A stretch of 64,000 nt of DNA from an uncultured Eubacterium sp. GTDB taxonomy: Bacteria > Bacillota > Clostridia > Lachnospirales > Lachnospiraceae. Within the stretch, counting starts at the first letter, position 1, and each line of letters opens with the position of its first letter. The position numbers and the translations under genes were made by a program. The stretch covers positions 62,001 to 126,000 of the forward strand of contig CAMWXD010000003.1 of NCBI GenBank assembly GCA_947178105.1. The letters run 5' to 3'. Below are positions 33,680-42,767 of the stretch, piece by piece. The notes beneath the pieces were generated by a model. It saw only the letters and a program-made list of their open reading frames with translations. It was not told where the DNA came from and ran no database searches.

Positions 33680-35554
33680 ATGGGTATATTTGAAGATAAT
33701 TTAAAAGTCTTAGCAGAAGTCTATCCGGAAATAGATCAATTAATAGTAGATGCTAAAAATGAGGCGGAAGAAGGTACTGAAAAAGAACTTGAAATTCATA
33801 GAGAAGTATCTATGGATGGGGAGAAAATTTTAAAAATCAGAAAACTGGATAAAGAGTACTATTTAGGCGGAAAGAGGAATGCAAAAGAACCTGTGCAAAT
33901 GTGGATGGAAAAAAATATTGGTGATTTAGCAGCGAATGCCCCGGTTTTTATAATGGGTGTTGGAAACAATTTGTATCTTTCTGAATTGATTAGTCAATGT
34001 GATGAAAAGATAGCGATTCTAATTTATGAGCCATCACTTCAGATTTTTCTAGATTTTCTAGAAAATACAGATATTACAAAGTGGCTGCGAAAACAGACCA
34101 TTATTTTTTGGGTAAAGGGCATAAAACGGATGGAAATAGAGCAAATGAAGCCTATAGCAGACCGGTTACTGACTTTTGGTATGCTTCCATATTCCAGAAA
34201 TTTTGTGTTGCCTAATTATGAAGTATTATTTCCAGAAGATGCGTTAGAGTTTTTAAGAATGTGCAGAAAAAGCGCAATGGCAGGAGTAGTTTTAAGAAAT
34301 ACGCAAAAGATATTTTCCAACGTTATGGTAAAAAACCTTTTTTCGAATGCAAAATATTTGTGTGACGGCTATAAAACGACGCAGTTGGTGCAGGTGATTC
34401 CTAGGGATATTCCAGGAATTGTGGTAGCGGCAGGTCCCTCTTTAAATAAAAATATTAAGGATTTGAAAGCAGCATGTGGAAAGGCGTTGATTATTGCTGT
34501 TGACACAGCGATAAAACCATTGCTGAAAGAAGGAATAAAACCTGATATGGTTATGATCATAGATGCGGTAAAGCCATTAGATTTATTTCAAATGGATGGA
34601 TGTGAAAATATTCCGTTTATCTGTACGGTAAATGCTTCCAGTGAAGTTATAGCATATCATAAGGGAAAAAAGTTTTTTTATCATGAAGGATATTTTTTTT
34701 CAGAAAAGATTTTAATGAAGAGCAAAGAAGATTTTGGTACAGTTTCCTCTGGTGGGTCAGTAGCAACCAGTGCATTTTCTTTATTGTATAAGATCGGTTT
34801 AACGAGAATTATTTTAGTAGGGCAAGATCTTGCTTATACAAATAATCGTACACACGCAGATGGTACTTTTTCAGAAAAAATGCAGGAAGTTAATACAAAA
34901 GGGATGTTTATGGTTGAAGGGAATTACGAAGCAAGAGTCCCTACTGCAAATGATTTGAGACAATTTTTGGATTGGTATAATGTTACAATTCCAGCAATGA
35001 AAGAGCGAAATCCTGAATTTTGTGTTATTAACGCAACAGAAGGCGGCGCAAAAATAACAGATACGGAAGTAATGACACTGAAAGAGGCAATTAGCAGAGA
35101 GTGTAAAAAAGAGGTAAATATTGGAGAGTGTTTGGATCAGCTAAATCCGATGCTTGATGAAGAGGGAAGGCAGTGGGCAGTAGATTATTTAAAAAAATTA
35201 CCTGATCAATGTCATCAGTTGGCTGTCCAGGCAAATAGAATTAAAAAACTATATAAAAAATTAGACAAAGTGTGTAAGAAAAAGAATATAGATAAAAGGG
35301 AATATTTATCTATATTAAAAAAAATAGAGAAATCGATTCCTGAAATAGAAAAAATGCCTATGTATCAGTTGGCTACAATGTCTTTATCAGATGCTGAATA
35401 TGTTATAAGCAGAGAACAGTTTTTTTATGGAAAGTCAGTTTCCGAAGAAGGAAAAGAAATAGCCAGAAAAGGCCTGTTATATATGGGATTAGTGGAACAA
35501 TGCGGCGACCTGTTTCAAAAATATGCGGAAGAAGTATTTCAGGATTTAGAGTGA
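33680..35554 (+). CDS. maf: Motility accessory factor (Maf, DUF115) glycosyltransferase
   Basis: Maf proteins transfer nonulosonic acids from CMP-sugars to Ser/Thr of flagellin. The 624-aa product has the DUF115/MptE-like core at residues about 240-420 with the signature IVVAAGPSLNKNIKDLK, then AVDTAIKPLLKEGI and the TVSSGGSVATSAFSLL/LVGQDLAYTNNRTHA block. An N-terminal domain and a C-terminal helical domain complete the usual three-part layout. It sits directly after flagellin and before the sugar genes. The acceptor is probably the main flagellin. Confidence 0.92.
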   Translation: MGIFEDNLKVLAEVYPEIDQLIVDAKNEAEEGTEKELEIHREVSMDGEKILKIRKLDKEYYLGGKRNAKEPVQMWMEKNIGDLAANAPVFIMGVGNNLYLSELISQCDEKIAILIYEPSLQIFLDFLENTDITKWLRKQTIIFWVKGIKRMEIEQMKPIADRLLTFGMLPYSRNFVLPNYEVLFPEDALEFLRMCRKSAMAGVVLRNTQKIFSNVMVKNLFSNAKYLCDGYKTTQLVQVIPRDIPGIVVAAGPSLNKNIKDLKAACGKALIIAVDTAIKPLLKEGIKPDMVMIIDAVKPLDLFQMDGCENIPFICTVNASSEVIAYHKGKKFFYHEGYFFSEKILMKSKEDFGTVSSGGSVATSAFSLLYKIGLTRIILVGQDLAYTNNRTHADGTFSEKMQEVNTKGMFMVEGNYEARVPTANDLRQFLDWYNVTIPAMKERNPEFCVINATEGGAKITDTEVMTLKEAISRECKKEVNIGECLDQLNPMLDEEGRQWAVDYLKKLPDQCHQLAVQANRIKKLYKKLDKVCKKKNIDKREYLSILKKIEKSIPEIEKMPMYQLATMSLSDAEYVISREQFFYGKSVSEEGKEIARKGLLYMGLVEQCGDLFQKYAEEVFQDLE

Positions 35555-35569
35555 AAGGAAACACTTAAA

Positions 35570-36889
35570 ATGGAACAGTTTAAGAGATTTGTAGATATAG
35601 ATTATGGTATATATGAAAAAGATAACGAATTAGAAGCTTATTATGGCCTGCCAGATAAAATAGAATTTTGCAAAAAATGTGTTATATCGAATCAAAGGCC
35701 AAATTCATGCGAAGAATATAAAAATGATAAAAAATCTACGAAACAGACGATTCATTTGGATCATGATGGAGTTTGTGATGCGTGCAAGACGGCAAAAAAT
35801 AAAGAAGAGATCGACTGGAGTGCACGGGAGAAAGAGTTAATGGATGTATGCGATAAATATCGCAGCAAAGATGGCAGTTACGATTGCCTTGTGCCAGGTT
35901 CAGGAGGAAAAGATTCCTTTTATCAGGCACACATGCTGAAATATAAATATGGAATGCATCCGCTTACGATTACATGGGCGCCTAATATGTATACTGACTG
36001 GGGATGGAAAAATCAGAGAGCATGGGTGAATGCCGGATTTGATAATATTTTATATACGCCAAATGGCAAAAATCATCGGTTGCTTACCAGGCTGGCAGTA
36101 GAGAATTTGTTTCATCCATTTCAGCCGTTTATATTAGGACAAAAGGCATTAGCGCCAAAAGTTGCTGCTATGTATCATATTCCTCTGATATTTTATGGTG
36201 AGAATGAAGCGGAGTATGGAAACCCAATCCAGGACAATGCAAGTGCAACTCGCGACTGGAAGTATTTCACTTCTGAAGATAAAAGTAAAATATTAATTGC
36301 AGGGACATCTGTCGCAGATTTGGTGGACTATTTTGGCATCCAGCCAGGAGAATTAAGATTTTATATGCCAGCAGATCCAGAGTTGATTGAGAAGGAAAAA
36401 ATAGAAGTCCATTATTTAGGATATTATTTAAAATGGCATCCGCAGGGCGCATATTATTATGCAGTGGAAAATGGAGGGTTTCAGGCTTCACCAGAACGGA
36501 CAGCAGGCACATATAGTAAGTATAACAGTATTGACGATAAAATAGATGATTTTCATTATTATACTACATTCATTAAATTTGGAATAGGACGTGCTACTTA
36601 TGATGCTGCTCAGGAGATACGCAATCAGGAGATCACAAGGGAAGAAGGCATTGCATTAGTACAGAAATACGATGGTGAATTCCCGGAACGTTTTGCTGAT
36701 GAGGTATTTGAGTATCTTAGTATTTTGCCGGAAGAATATCCGGTTGCATCGCAAATGTTTGAACAGCCAAAGATGGATAAAGAATATTTTATGCATCTGG
36801 CGGATCGGTTTCGTTCGCCGCATTTATGGAAATATAAAGATGGTGTATGGAGTTTGAGAGAGCGGGTCTTTGATGAACATTGGAGATAG
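35570..36889 (+). CDS. N-acetyl sugar amidotransferase (PseA/WbpG-like)
   Basis: A PP-loop ATP pyrophosphatase of 439 aa with zinc-type Cys pairs C34-x2-C37 and C69-x2-C72 and the PP-loop SGGKDS at residues 111-116. The family converts an N-acetyl group of a nonulosonic acid or uronic acid into an acetamidino group. It needs ammonia from a HisH/HisF pair, and the next two genes encode exactly that pair. The start has only GGAAAC upstream. The sugar product is inferred to be an acetamidino-legionaminic or pseudaminic derivative. Confidence 0.9.
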   Translation: MEQFKRFVDIDYGIYEKDNELEAYYGLPDKIEFCKKCVISNQRPNSCEEYKNDKKSTKQTIHLDHDGVCDACKTAKNKEEIDWSAREKELMDVCDKYRSKDGSYDCLVPGSGGKDSFYQAHMLKYKYGMHPLTITWAPNMYTDWGWKNQRAWVNAGFDNILYTPNGKNHRLLTRLAVENLFHPFQPFILGQKALAPKVAAMYHIPLIFYGENEAEYGNPIQDNASATRDWKYFTSEDKSKILIAGTSVADLVDYFGIQPGELRFYMPADPELIEKEKIEVHYLGYYLKWHPQGAYYYAVENGGFQASPERTAGTYSKYNSIDDKIDDFHYYTTFIKFGIGRATYDAAQEIRNQEITREEGIALVQKYDGEFPERFADEVFEYLSILPEEYPVASQMFEQPKMDKEYFMHLADRFRSPHLWKYKDGVWSLRERVFDEHWR

Positions 36890-36890
36890 A

Positions 36891-37667
36891 ATGAAAAATA
36901 TAAGATTCATTGCAAGATTGGATGTAAAAGGTACGAATTTAGTAAAAGGAATTCAGTTGGAGGGATTGCGTAAAATTGGCAATCCCAATGATTTTGCCAA
37001 AAGTTATTATGAACAGGGAATTGATGAAATTTTATATATCGATATTGTTGCAAGCCTATATAACCGTAATAATCTGACAGATATCGTCGTGGATTCTACG
37101 AGAGATGTTTTTGTACCGATTACTGTTGGTGGTGGTGTTCGCAGTGTGAAAGATGCCGAGCATATTTTAAAATGCGGTGCGGATAAGATTGCGATTAATA
37201 CAGCAGCGATCAAGCGTCCAAAACTGATACAGGAAGTAGCAGATCATTTTGGATCACAATGCATGGTATTATCTGTTCAGGCAAAAAAGATATCCGAAGG
37301 AAAATGGGAAGCTTACTATGATAATGGAAGAGAAAAAACCGGAAAAGATGTGATTGAGTGGGTGAAAGAAGGCTATCAGCTTGGAGCTGGTGAAATACTG
37401 TTGACATCGGTAGATCAGGAAGGCGGACAGCGGGGGTTTGATATAGAATTAATTCGTGCAGTAGCGGATGTGGTTCCGATTCCTGTGATAGCCAGCGGTG
37501 GGATGGGCAAACCAGAAGATTATCAAAAAGCTGTGTATGAAGGACATGCAGATGCAGTAGCGGCTGCAAGTATACTCCATTATGGCAGGTATTCTATACA
37601 GGAAATAAAAAGGAGTGCGCAGCAAGCCGGCATTAATGTGCGGTCTGTATCAGAAGATAACGTTTGA
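36891..37667 (+). CDS. HisF-like ammonia-channel partner with altered catalytic site
   Basis: Start at 36891 because GGAG lies five bases before it. This is a 258-aa TIM barrel like imidazole glycerol phosphate synthase HisF. D11 is present (RLDVKG) and ITVGGGVRS, AGEILLTSVD and VIASGGMG are conserved, but the residue at the position of the general acid/base D130 is Q130 (VLSVQAKK). Loss of that residue fits a protein that keeps the ammonia tunnel and has lost cyclase chemistry. The neighbours are an N-acetyl sugar amidotransferase and HisH, not his genes. Confidence 0.9.
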   Translation: MKNIRFIARLDVKGTNLVKGIQLEGLRKIGNPNDFAKSYYEQGIDEILYIDIVASLYNRNNLTDIVVDSTRDVFVPITVGGGVRSVKDAEHILKCGADKIAINTAAIKRPKLIQEVADHFGSQCMVLSVQAKKISEGKWEAYYDNGREKTGKDVIEWVKEGYQLGAGEILLTSVDQEGGQRGFDIELIRAVADVVPIPVIASGGMGKPEDYQKAVYEGHADAVAAASILHYGRYSIQEIKRSAQQAGINVRSVSEDNV

Positions 37668-37699
37668 ATTTTACAAAATGGAAAATTAGGATGGCAGAG

Positions 37700-38332
37700 A
37701 TGAAACAGGTTTCAATAATAGATTATGGTATGGGGAATATACTAAGCGTTAGAAGGGCATTTGAGAATCAGTCTGTAAAAGTAAAGTATGTTGCCAGTGC
37801 GGAAGAAGTTTATCGTTCAGAATATCTTGTCTTACCGGGAGTGGGTGCATTTAAAAATGGCATGAAGGAATTGGAAAGCAGGAACCTGATACACGCTATT
37901 CAAAAGTATTGTCAGGAAAATCGTCCCTTTTTAGGAATATGCCTGGGAATGCAGATGATGCTGGATGAAAGTGAAGAGTTTGGAAATACGAGAGGGCTTG
38001 GTATTATTCCCGGAAAAGTTGTAAGAATGAAGGATAAAAATAGCGATGGCATTTATCAGAAGATACCGCAGGTTGGCTGGAATAAACTAAAAATGCAGCA
38101 AAAAACAGAGGGGACAATTTTAGACGGGATGTTAGAAAATACAGAAATGTATTTTGTACATTCATTTGCAGCAGAACCGGCTGATAATAAATATCGTTTG
38201 GCGGATATAGATTATGGAGGATGGATGGTTTCAGCCGCTATAAAAAAAGGGAATTGTTATGGAACGCAGTTTCATCCTGAGAAAAGCGGCGGTAAAGGAT
38301 TGAAGATTATTCATAATTTTATGAAAATATAG
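37700..38332 (+). CDS. HisH-like glutamine amidotransferase
   Basis: A class I glutaminase of 210 aa from ATG 37700 (AGGA nine bases before). The triad is complete: nucleophile C81 in GICLGMQ, H192 and E194 in FHPEKSG. It should release ammonia from glutamine and pass it through the HisF-like barrel to the amidotransferase at 35570. Histidine biosynthesis is unlikely because no other his gene is near. Its longer ORF upstream (from 37664) overlaps the HisF stop and lacks a site. Confidence 0.92.
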   Translation: MKQVSIIDYGMGNILSVRRAFENQSVKVKYVASAEEVYRSEYLVLPGVGAFKNGMKELESRNLIHAIQKYCQENRPFLGICLGMQMMLDESEEFGNTRGLGIIPGKVVRMKDKNSDGIYQKIPQVGWNKLKMQQKTEGTILDGMLENTEMYFVHSFAAEPADNKYRLADIDYGGWMVSAAIKKGNCYGTQFHPEKSGGKGLKIIHNFMKI

Positions 38333-38366
38333 TTTTATAGTAATCCTATGGAGGCTGATAGCAAAA

Positions 38367-39473
38367 ATGTCAGAAAGAAAATATAAAATCAGTATCATTG
38401 TACCTTGTTTTAACGTAGAGCAGTATATTCAGCAATGCATAGAATCGGTCATTCATCAGACGATTGGACTTTCGAATATTCAATTAATCATTATTAATGA
38501 TGCTTCGACAGATCGAACTGGAGAATACATCAGCCAATATGCAAATCAATATCCGCAAAATATTCAATCTATTTGTATGGAAGAAAATGCTGGTCAGGCA
38601 AATGCGAGAAATATTGGGATAGAGTATGTAAATGCCCCTTATCTTATGTTTTTAGACGGTGATGATTGGATAGCAGAAGAATATTGTGAAAAGATGTTAG
38701 CGCCGACACTTGATATGGAATGCGATTTAATACAATGCGGGTATATCGAATATCAAAAAGATGGGACAGAAACCAGCAGAGATCATAATTTAACAAACTG
38801 CGGAATAATAGCTTTGAAAACACCAGAAGATAAAAAAAGATATTTTGCAAGTAACGCTTTTCATGCTGGAATAGGACGATCTGTATTTCGGACAAAATGG
38901 CTGAATGATAATCACATTAGATTTTTGAAATTTAGAAAATATGAGGATAATTATTTTTCTGGAATCGTGAAATATCATGTGAATACTATTTGTACTGTGC
39001 CAGAATGTTTATACTATTATCGGATATTAGAAAATTCAAATTTTCATTCCAAAAATGATATGGGACATTTTGATCGTTTAGAATTAAATTTGGCACTGAT
39101 TGATTATTATAAAGAGAGGCAATTATTTTATCTGTATTATGAAGATATACGAGATAATTTTTTAGATGGATTTTATATAAATACACTGCATATTATTTTC
39201 TGTCAATTTGATCAGATTCCTTTAGAGAAAATAAAATATATGCAGAAAATGGTAAAACAATTATTTCCTGATTATTTAGAAACAATTATTAAACCCAATC
39301 AGGAAATGATGCAGGAACTATTATTAACAGTTGAGTTTGAGCATTTTTCTATTGATGACTGGGAACAGTTGGCAGGCTGTTACCGGGTATATAGGAGGAG
39401 ACCTGCGTCAGCGATAGATTTATTGTTATGTATTTTATGGAGAAACTGGAGTATATTACAGATTAAAAAATAG
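38367..39473 (+). CDS. Family 2 glycosyltransferase (copy 1)
   Basis: A 368-aa GT-A enzyme with the opening strand ISIIVPCFNVEQYIQQCIES, INDASTDRTG, the NAGQANARN block and the metal motif LDGDDW at about residue 95. The remaining 200 residues are helical. It is a clear paralog of the next gene, with the same length and the same C-terminal block LHIIFCQFDQ. They probably add sugars of the flagellin or surface glycan. GGAGG stands 13 bases before the ATG. Confidence 0.88.
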   Translation: MSERKYKISIIVPCFNVEQYIQQCIESVIHQTIGLSNIQLIIINDASTDRTGEYISQYANQYPQNIQSICMEENAGQANARNIGIEYVNAPYLMFLDGDDWIAEEYCEKMLAPTLDMECDLIQCGYIEYQKDGTETSRDHNLTNCGIIALKTPEDKKRYFASNAFHAGIGRSVFRTKWLNDNHIRFLKFRKYEDNYFSGIVKYHVNTICTVPECLYYYRILENSNFHSKNDMGHFDRLELNLALIDYYKERQLFYLYYEDIRDNFLDGFYINTLHIIFCQFDQIPLEKIKYMQKMVKQLFPDYLETIIKPNQEMMQELLLTVEFEHFSIDDWEQLAGCYRVYRRRPASAIDLLLCILWRNWSILQIKK

Positions 39474-39488
39474 AATGGTGGAAGAGCA

Positions 39489-40610
39489 ATGGTGAAATCT
39501 AAAAAAAAGATAAGTATTGTTGTACCCTGTTATAATGTAGAGCGTTATATACAACAGTGCCTAGAATCGGTAATCAATCAGACCATCGGAATAGAAAATA
39601 TAGAATTGATATTAGTGGATGATGCTTCTAGCGATGGAACAGTAAAGAAAATAATACAATATGTAAATAGATATTCTGATAGTATTATTCTTATTCGAAT
39701 AGAGAAAAATGCTGGTCAGGCAAATGCAAGAAATATAGGTATGAATATGGTACATGCACCTTATTTCTTTTTTTTGGATAGTGATGACTGGATTTCACTA
39801 GATTATTGTGAAAAAATACTAAGGGCAATATCAGAAGAAGAATATGACTTGATTCAATGCGGATATAAAGAATATTGGTCTGATACAAAAGAGGTAAAAA
39901 AGAAAATTTTGGAAGGCAATAAGGATATAAAGAAATTTGTAATCGAAACAGTTGCAGAAAGAAAAGAGTTTTTAAAGAACTATGGATTGAGTGGTGTTAT
40001 AGGGCGCACTGTGTTTCGAACAGAATGGATCAGGCAGAAAAAGATTTGGTTTGAAGATTTTCGGAAATATGAAGACAATTATTTTTCAGGATTAGTACAA
40101 TTTCAATTTCGTAAAATTTGTTTTTTGCCGGATTGTATGTATTATTATCGAATATTAAAAGAATCTAATTCTCATGCAAGAAATGATGACGGGCATTTTG
40201 AACGATTAAATGTTGAACTGGAATTAATAAAATATTATCAAATGAATGGTTTTTTTGATCTCTATTATGAAGAAATCAGAGATCAGTTTATATATAGATT
40301 TTATCGGAATACCCTGCATATTATCTTTTGTCAGTTTGATCAGCTTCCAATGGAGTTGATAAAAAGTATGCAGCAAGCAGTAGTATCTTTATTCCCAGAC
40401 TATATGAAATCTTTTAAGCTGGAAGAAAGTATCATTGACGATCTGCCGTTAACTTTATTGTATGACTTTCCTCCATCAGTGTGGGAACAGTTGAAGCAAG
40501 GCTATTTGGATTGGCTGGTGGAAGGCAAATATGAAAATTATGCAAAGCTATTAGCTAGGATGTGGAGAAGCTGGGGAATCTCTCAAATTGAAAAGATTTA
40601 TAAGAAGTAA
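39489..40610 (+). CDS. Family 2 glycosyltransferase (copy 2)
   Basis: Paralog of the gene before it, 373 aa, with ISIVVPCYNVERYIQQCLES, VDDASSDGTV, NAGQANARN and LDSDDW. The tandem copies share their whole length, which points to a local duplication followed by divergence, perhaps for different donor or acceptor sugars. It starts 15 bases after copy 1 and runs on into the fusion proteins. Confidence 0.88.
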   Translation: MVKSKKKISIVVPCYNVERYIQQCLESVINQTIGIENIELILVDDASSDGTVKKIIQYVNRYSDSIILIRIEKNAGQANARNIGMNMVHAPYFFFLDSDDWISLDYCEKILRAISEEEYDLIQCGYKEYWSDTKEVKKKILEGNKDIKKFVIETVAERKEFLKNYGLSGVIGRTVFRTEWIRQKKIWFEDFRKYEDNYFSGLVQFQFRKICFLPDCMYYYRILKESNSHARNDDGHFERLNVELELIKYYQMNGFFDLYYEEIRDQFIYRFYRNTLHIIFCQFDQLPMELIKSMQQAVVSLFPDYMKSFKLEESIIDDLPLTLLYDFPPSVWEQLKQGYLDWLVEGKYENYAKLLARMWRSWGISQIEKIYKK

Positions 40611-40630
40611 TATCAGGAGGGAATGAACGT

Positions 40631-42745
40631 ATGCAAGGGAAAAAGATTCTAGCGTTTGAAGGAAGAGGCGCTTATGGGGTACTACCAGTATTTTTTAGAG
40701 AGATATGTGATGGCTTTGAAAAACAAGGATATATTGTACAAAGAAAAAGTATAAAAACAATTATTTGGGAGGAATTACGAAATATTCCATATGTAGAATT
40801 TGATTTTATATTTTGCTTCAATTCAGTTTTTTATGATCAAATTTCTTATTTATTTCCTGCTTCTGTAGTTACGGTTGCATTTTTGGTGGATCATCCCATT
40901 ATACATCAAATAAGAATTAAGAGAAATCATTGTTTTAATTATTTAGCATTAAATGTGGATAAATATTGGGTAGACTTTGCAAGAAAACATTATTTAACGA
41001 TTAATGACAATCAATTTGTTCCTCATGCAGGCAGTAAAGCAAAGAATGTGATTCCATATAAGGCAAGAAAATATGGTGTTGTGCAAATTGGAGGATATTT
41101 GTCTTCTTGGCAGGTATTACAGAAATTAATGCGTTCAAGAGGAGAAAAACATTTTAAATTTTCAATGAAGGTGATAGAAATATTTTTGTCACAGGAAACG
41201 GTCTCGCTAGAAGATACGTTGATACAAGCGTTTGATATGCCTGAATTTGAATTTACTGATCAGGAAAAATGGGAAATTACGGAGAGATTTTATCTGGAAG
41301 ATGATTTTATCAGGGCGTATGCCCGAGAAATGGCTGTAAAAACTCTTTTAGAATCGAAAATAGATGTACATGTGTTTGGAGAAAAATGGGATGAGTATTT
41401 AGGAAATAATATGGAATATTTGCATATTCATAATAGTGTTGATTATCTAGAAGCACTGGATGTGATGGCAAATTCTAAAATTGTGCTGAATGTTACTCCT
41501 ACATTGAATTATGGTGCACATGAACGAATTTTTTCTGCGATGATGAATGGGGCAATTTGTTTGACCAATCAGAGTTTATATCTGAGAGAAACAGGATTGG
41601 ATCAAGAACTTGTAATGTACTCGATCAGTGAAATGTCAGATTTGCCCGAGATGGTGCGTATGCTGCTGAGCCATGAGGATCAGGCAGAAGCAATAGCAAA
41701 TCATGCGATGGAGATTGCGCTAAAAGATCATACATGGAGCAACAGGGCGAGGCAGGTAATAGCGATTGTTAATCAGTATAAAGCGAAAAGAAATTATAAA
41801 GAATTCAAGTATTCAAATGATTGTGAAATGAGGTTTGCAGAATGGTGTAATTATGTGAGATACAATTCAGAGTCTATGATTGTCAGAAAGATGAAAAATA
41901 ACTATTTAGAAGTGGAACCAAATGAAATACCCATTATGGAAAGAATATTTGATTCGTATAACAGATATGGGTATTGGGGGAAGTGTGATCTTCAAAACGG
42001 AAATTTTGAATTGTTTCACAATAGGGCAAAGGAGATCAAGGAACACAGGGAAGATTTTATTTGGATGTTTCAGCAGCTAGAAGATGTGAAATCCAAGAAG
42101 GTACTATGTAATATTTTATACTCATGGATCAGGTATTCCTCCATATATTTAAGCAGTATTAAGGATTCTTTATTTGATCAATATTTTGATTTGGATCTGA
42201 TGCAATGTAGTGAAAATGAAGTGTTTGTAGATGTAGGTGCCTATCATGGAGATACCGCATTATCGTTTATACAAAATTTTTATCATTATAAGAAAATTTA
42301 TTGTTATGAAGCATTTTGCGAGAACATGAAAATATGTAAAAACAACCTGAACGGTTTTACGAATATTGTATTTCGTGAATGTGCGGTAGGAAAAGAAAAT
42401 GGGATTGCATATGTGAATAAATCTGATGACCAGTCTGCTTGTACAATCTCATATAGTCCAAATGGTACAAAAGGGATGGACATCGTTTCCTTAGACGAGG
42501 ATATCAAGGAGAAGATAACATTTCTTAAAATGGATATTGAAGGCGGTGAATATGATGCTTTGATAGGAGCGAAGGGACATATTATGAAAGATCATCCTAA
42601 ATTAGCGATCGCTGCCTATCATAATAATCAGGATCTTTGGAGATTGGCAAAATTATTAAAAGAACTGGATAATAGCTATCGTTTTTATTTACGGTATTAT
42701 GGTGGGGCAAATTATCCATCAGAATATGTATTATATGGAATTTAG
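40631..42745 (+). CDS. Glycosyltransferase-FkbM methyltransferase fusion (704 aa)
   Basis: The N-terminal 390 residues resemble CgeB/DUF3880 plus a GT-B C-terminal domain (GYLSSWQVLQKL, DVHVFGEKWDEYLGN, APTLNYGAHERIFSAMMNG-like block at residues 290-320). The C-terminal 180 residues are an FkbM-type SAM methyltransferase with VDVGAYHGDTALSF and LKMDIEGGEYDAL. Such fusions make and methylate a sugar in one chain. GGAGGG precedes the start. The next gene has the same domain order, so the pair may act on successive sugars. Confidence 0.85.
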   Translation: MQGKKILAFEGRGAYGVLPVFFREICDGFEKQGYIVQRKSIKTIIWEELRNIPYVEFDFIFCFNSVFYDQISYLFPASVVTVAFLVDHPIIHQIRIKRNHCFNYLALNVDKYWVDFARKHYLTINDNQFVPHAGSKAKNVIPYKARKYGVVQIGGYLSSWQVLQKLMRSRGEKHFKFSMKVIEIFLSQETVSLEDTLIQAFDMPEFEFTDQEKWEITERFYLEDDFIRAYAREMAVKTLLESKIDVHVFGEKWDEYLGNNMEYLHIHNSVDYLEALDVMANSKIVLNVTPTLNYGAHERIFSAMMNGAICLTNQSLYLRETGLDQELVMYSISEMSDLPEMVRMLLSHEDQAEAIANHAMEIALKDHTWSNRARQVIAIVNQYKAKRNYKEFKYSNDCEMRFAEWCNYVRYNSESMIVRKMKNNYLEVEPNEIPIMERIFDSYNRYGYWGKCDLQNGNFELFHNRAKEIKEHREDFIWMFQQLEDVKSKKVLCNILYSWIRYSSIYLSSIKDSLFDQYFDLDLMQCSENEVFVDVGAYHGDTALSFIQNFYHYKKIYCYEAFCENMKICKNNLNGFTNIVFRECAVGKENGIAYVNKSDDQSACTISYSPNGTKGMDIVSLDEDIKEKITFLKMDIEGGEYDALIGAKGHIMKDHPKLAIAAYHNNQDLWRLAKLLKELDNSYRFYLRYYGGANYPSEYVLYGI

Positions 42746-42767
42746 TGAATAACAAAGGAGTTGTAAG

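Noticed and set aside
35570-38332. Histidine biosynthesis cluster
   Set aside because: HisF/HisH are present but lie beside an N-acetyl sugar amidotransferase, the HisF acid/base residue is changed, and no other his gene is nearby.
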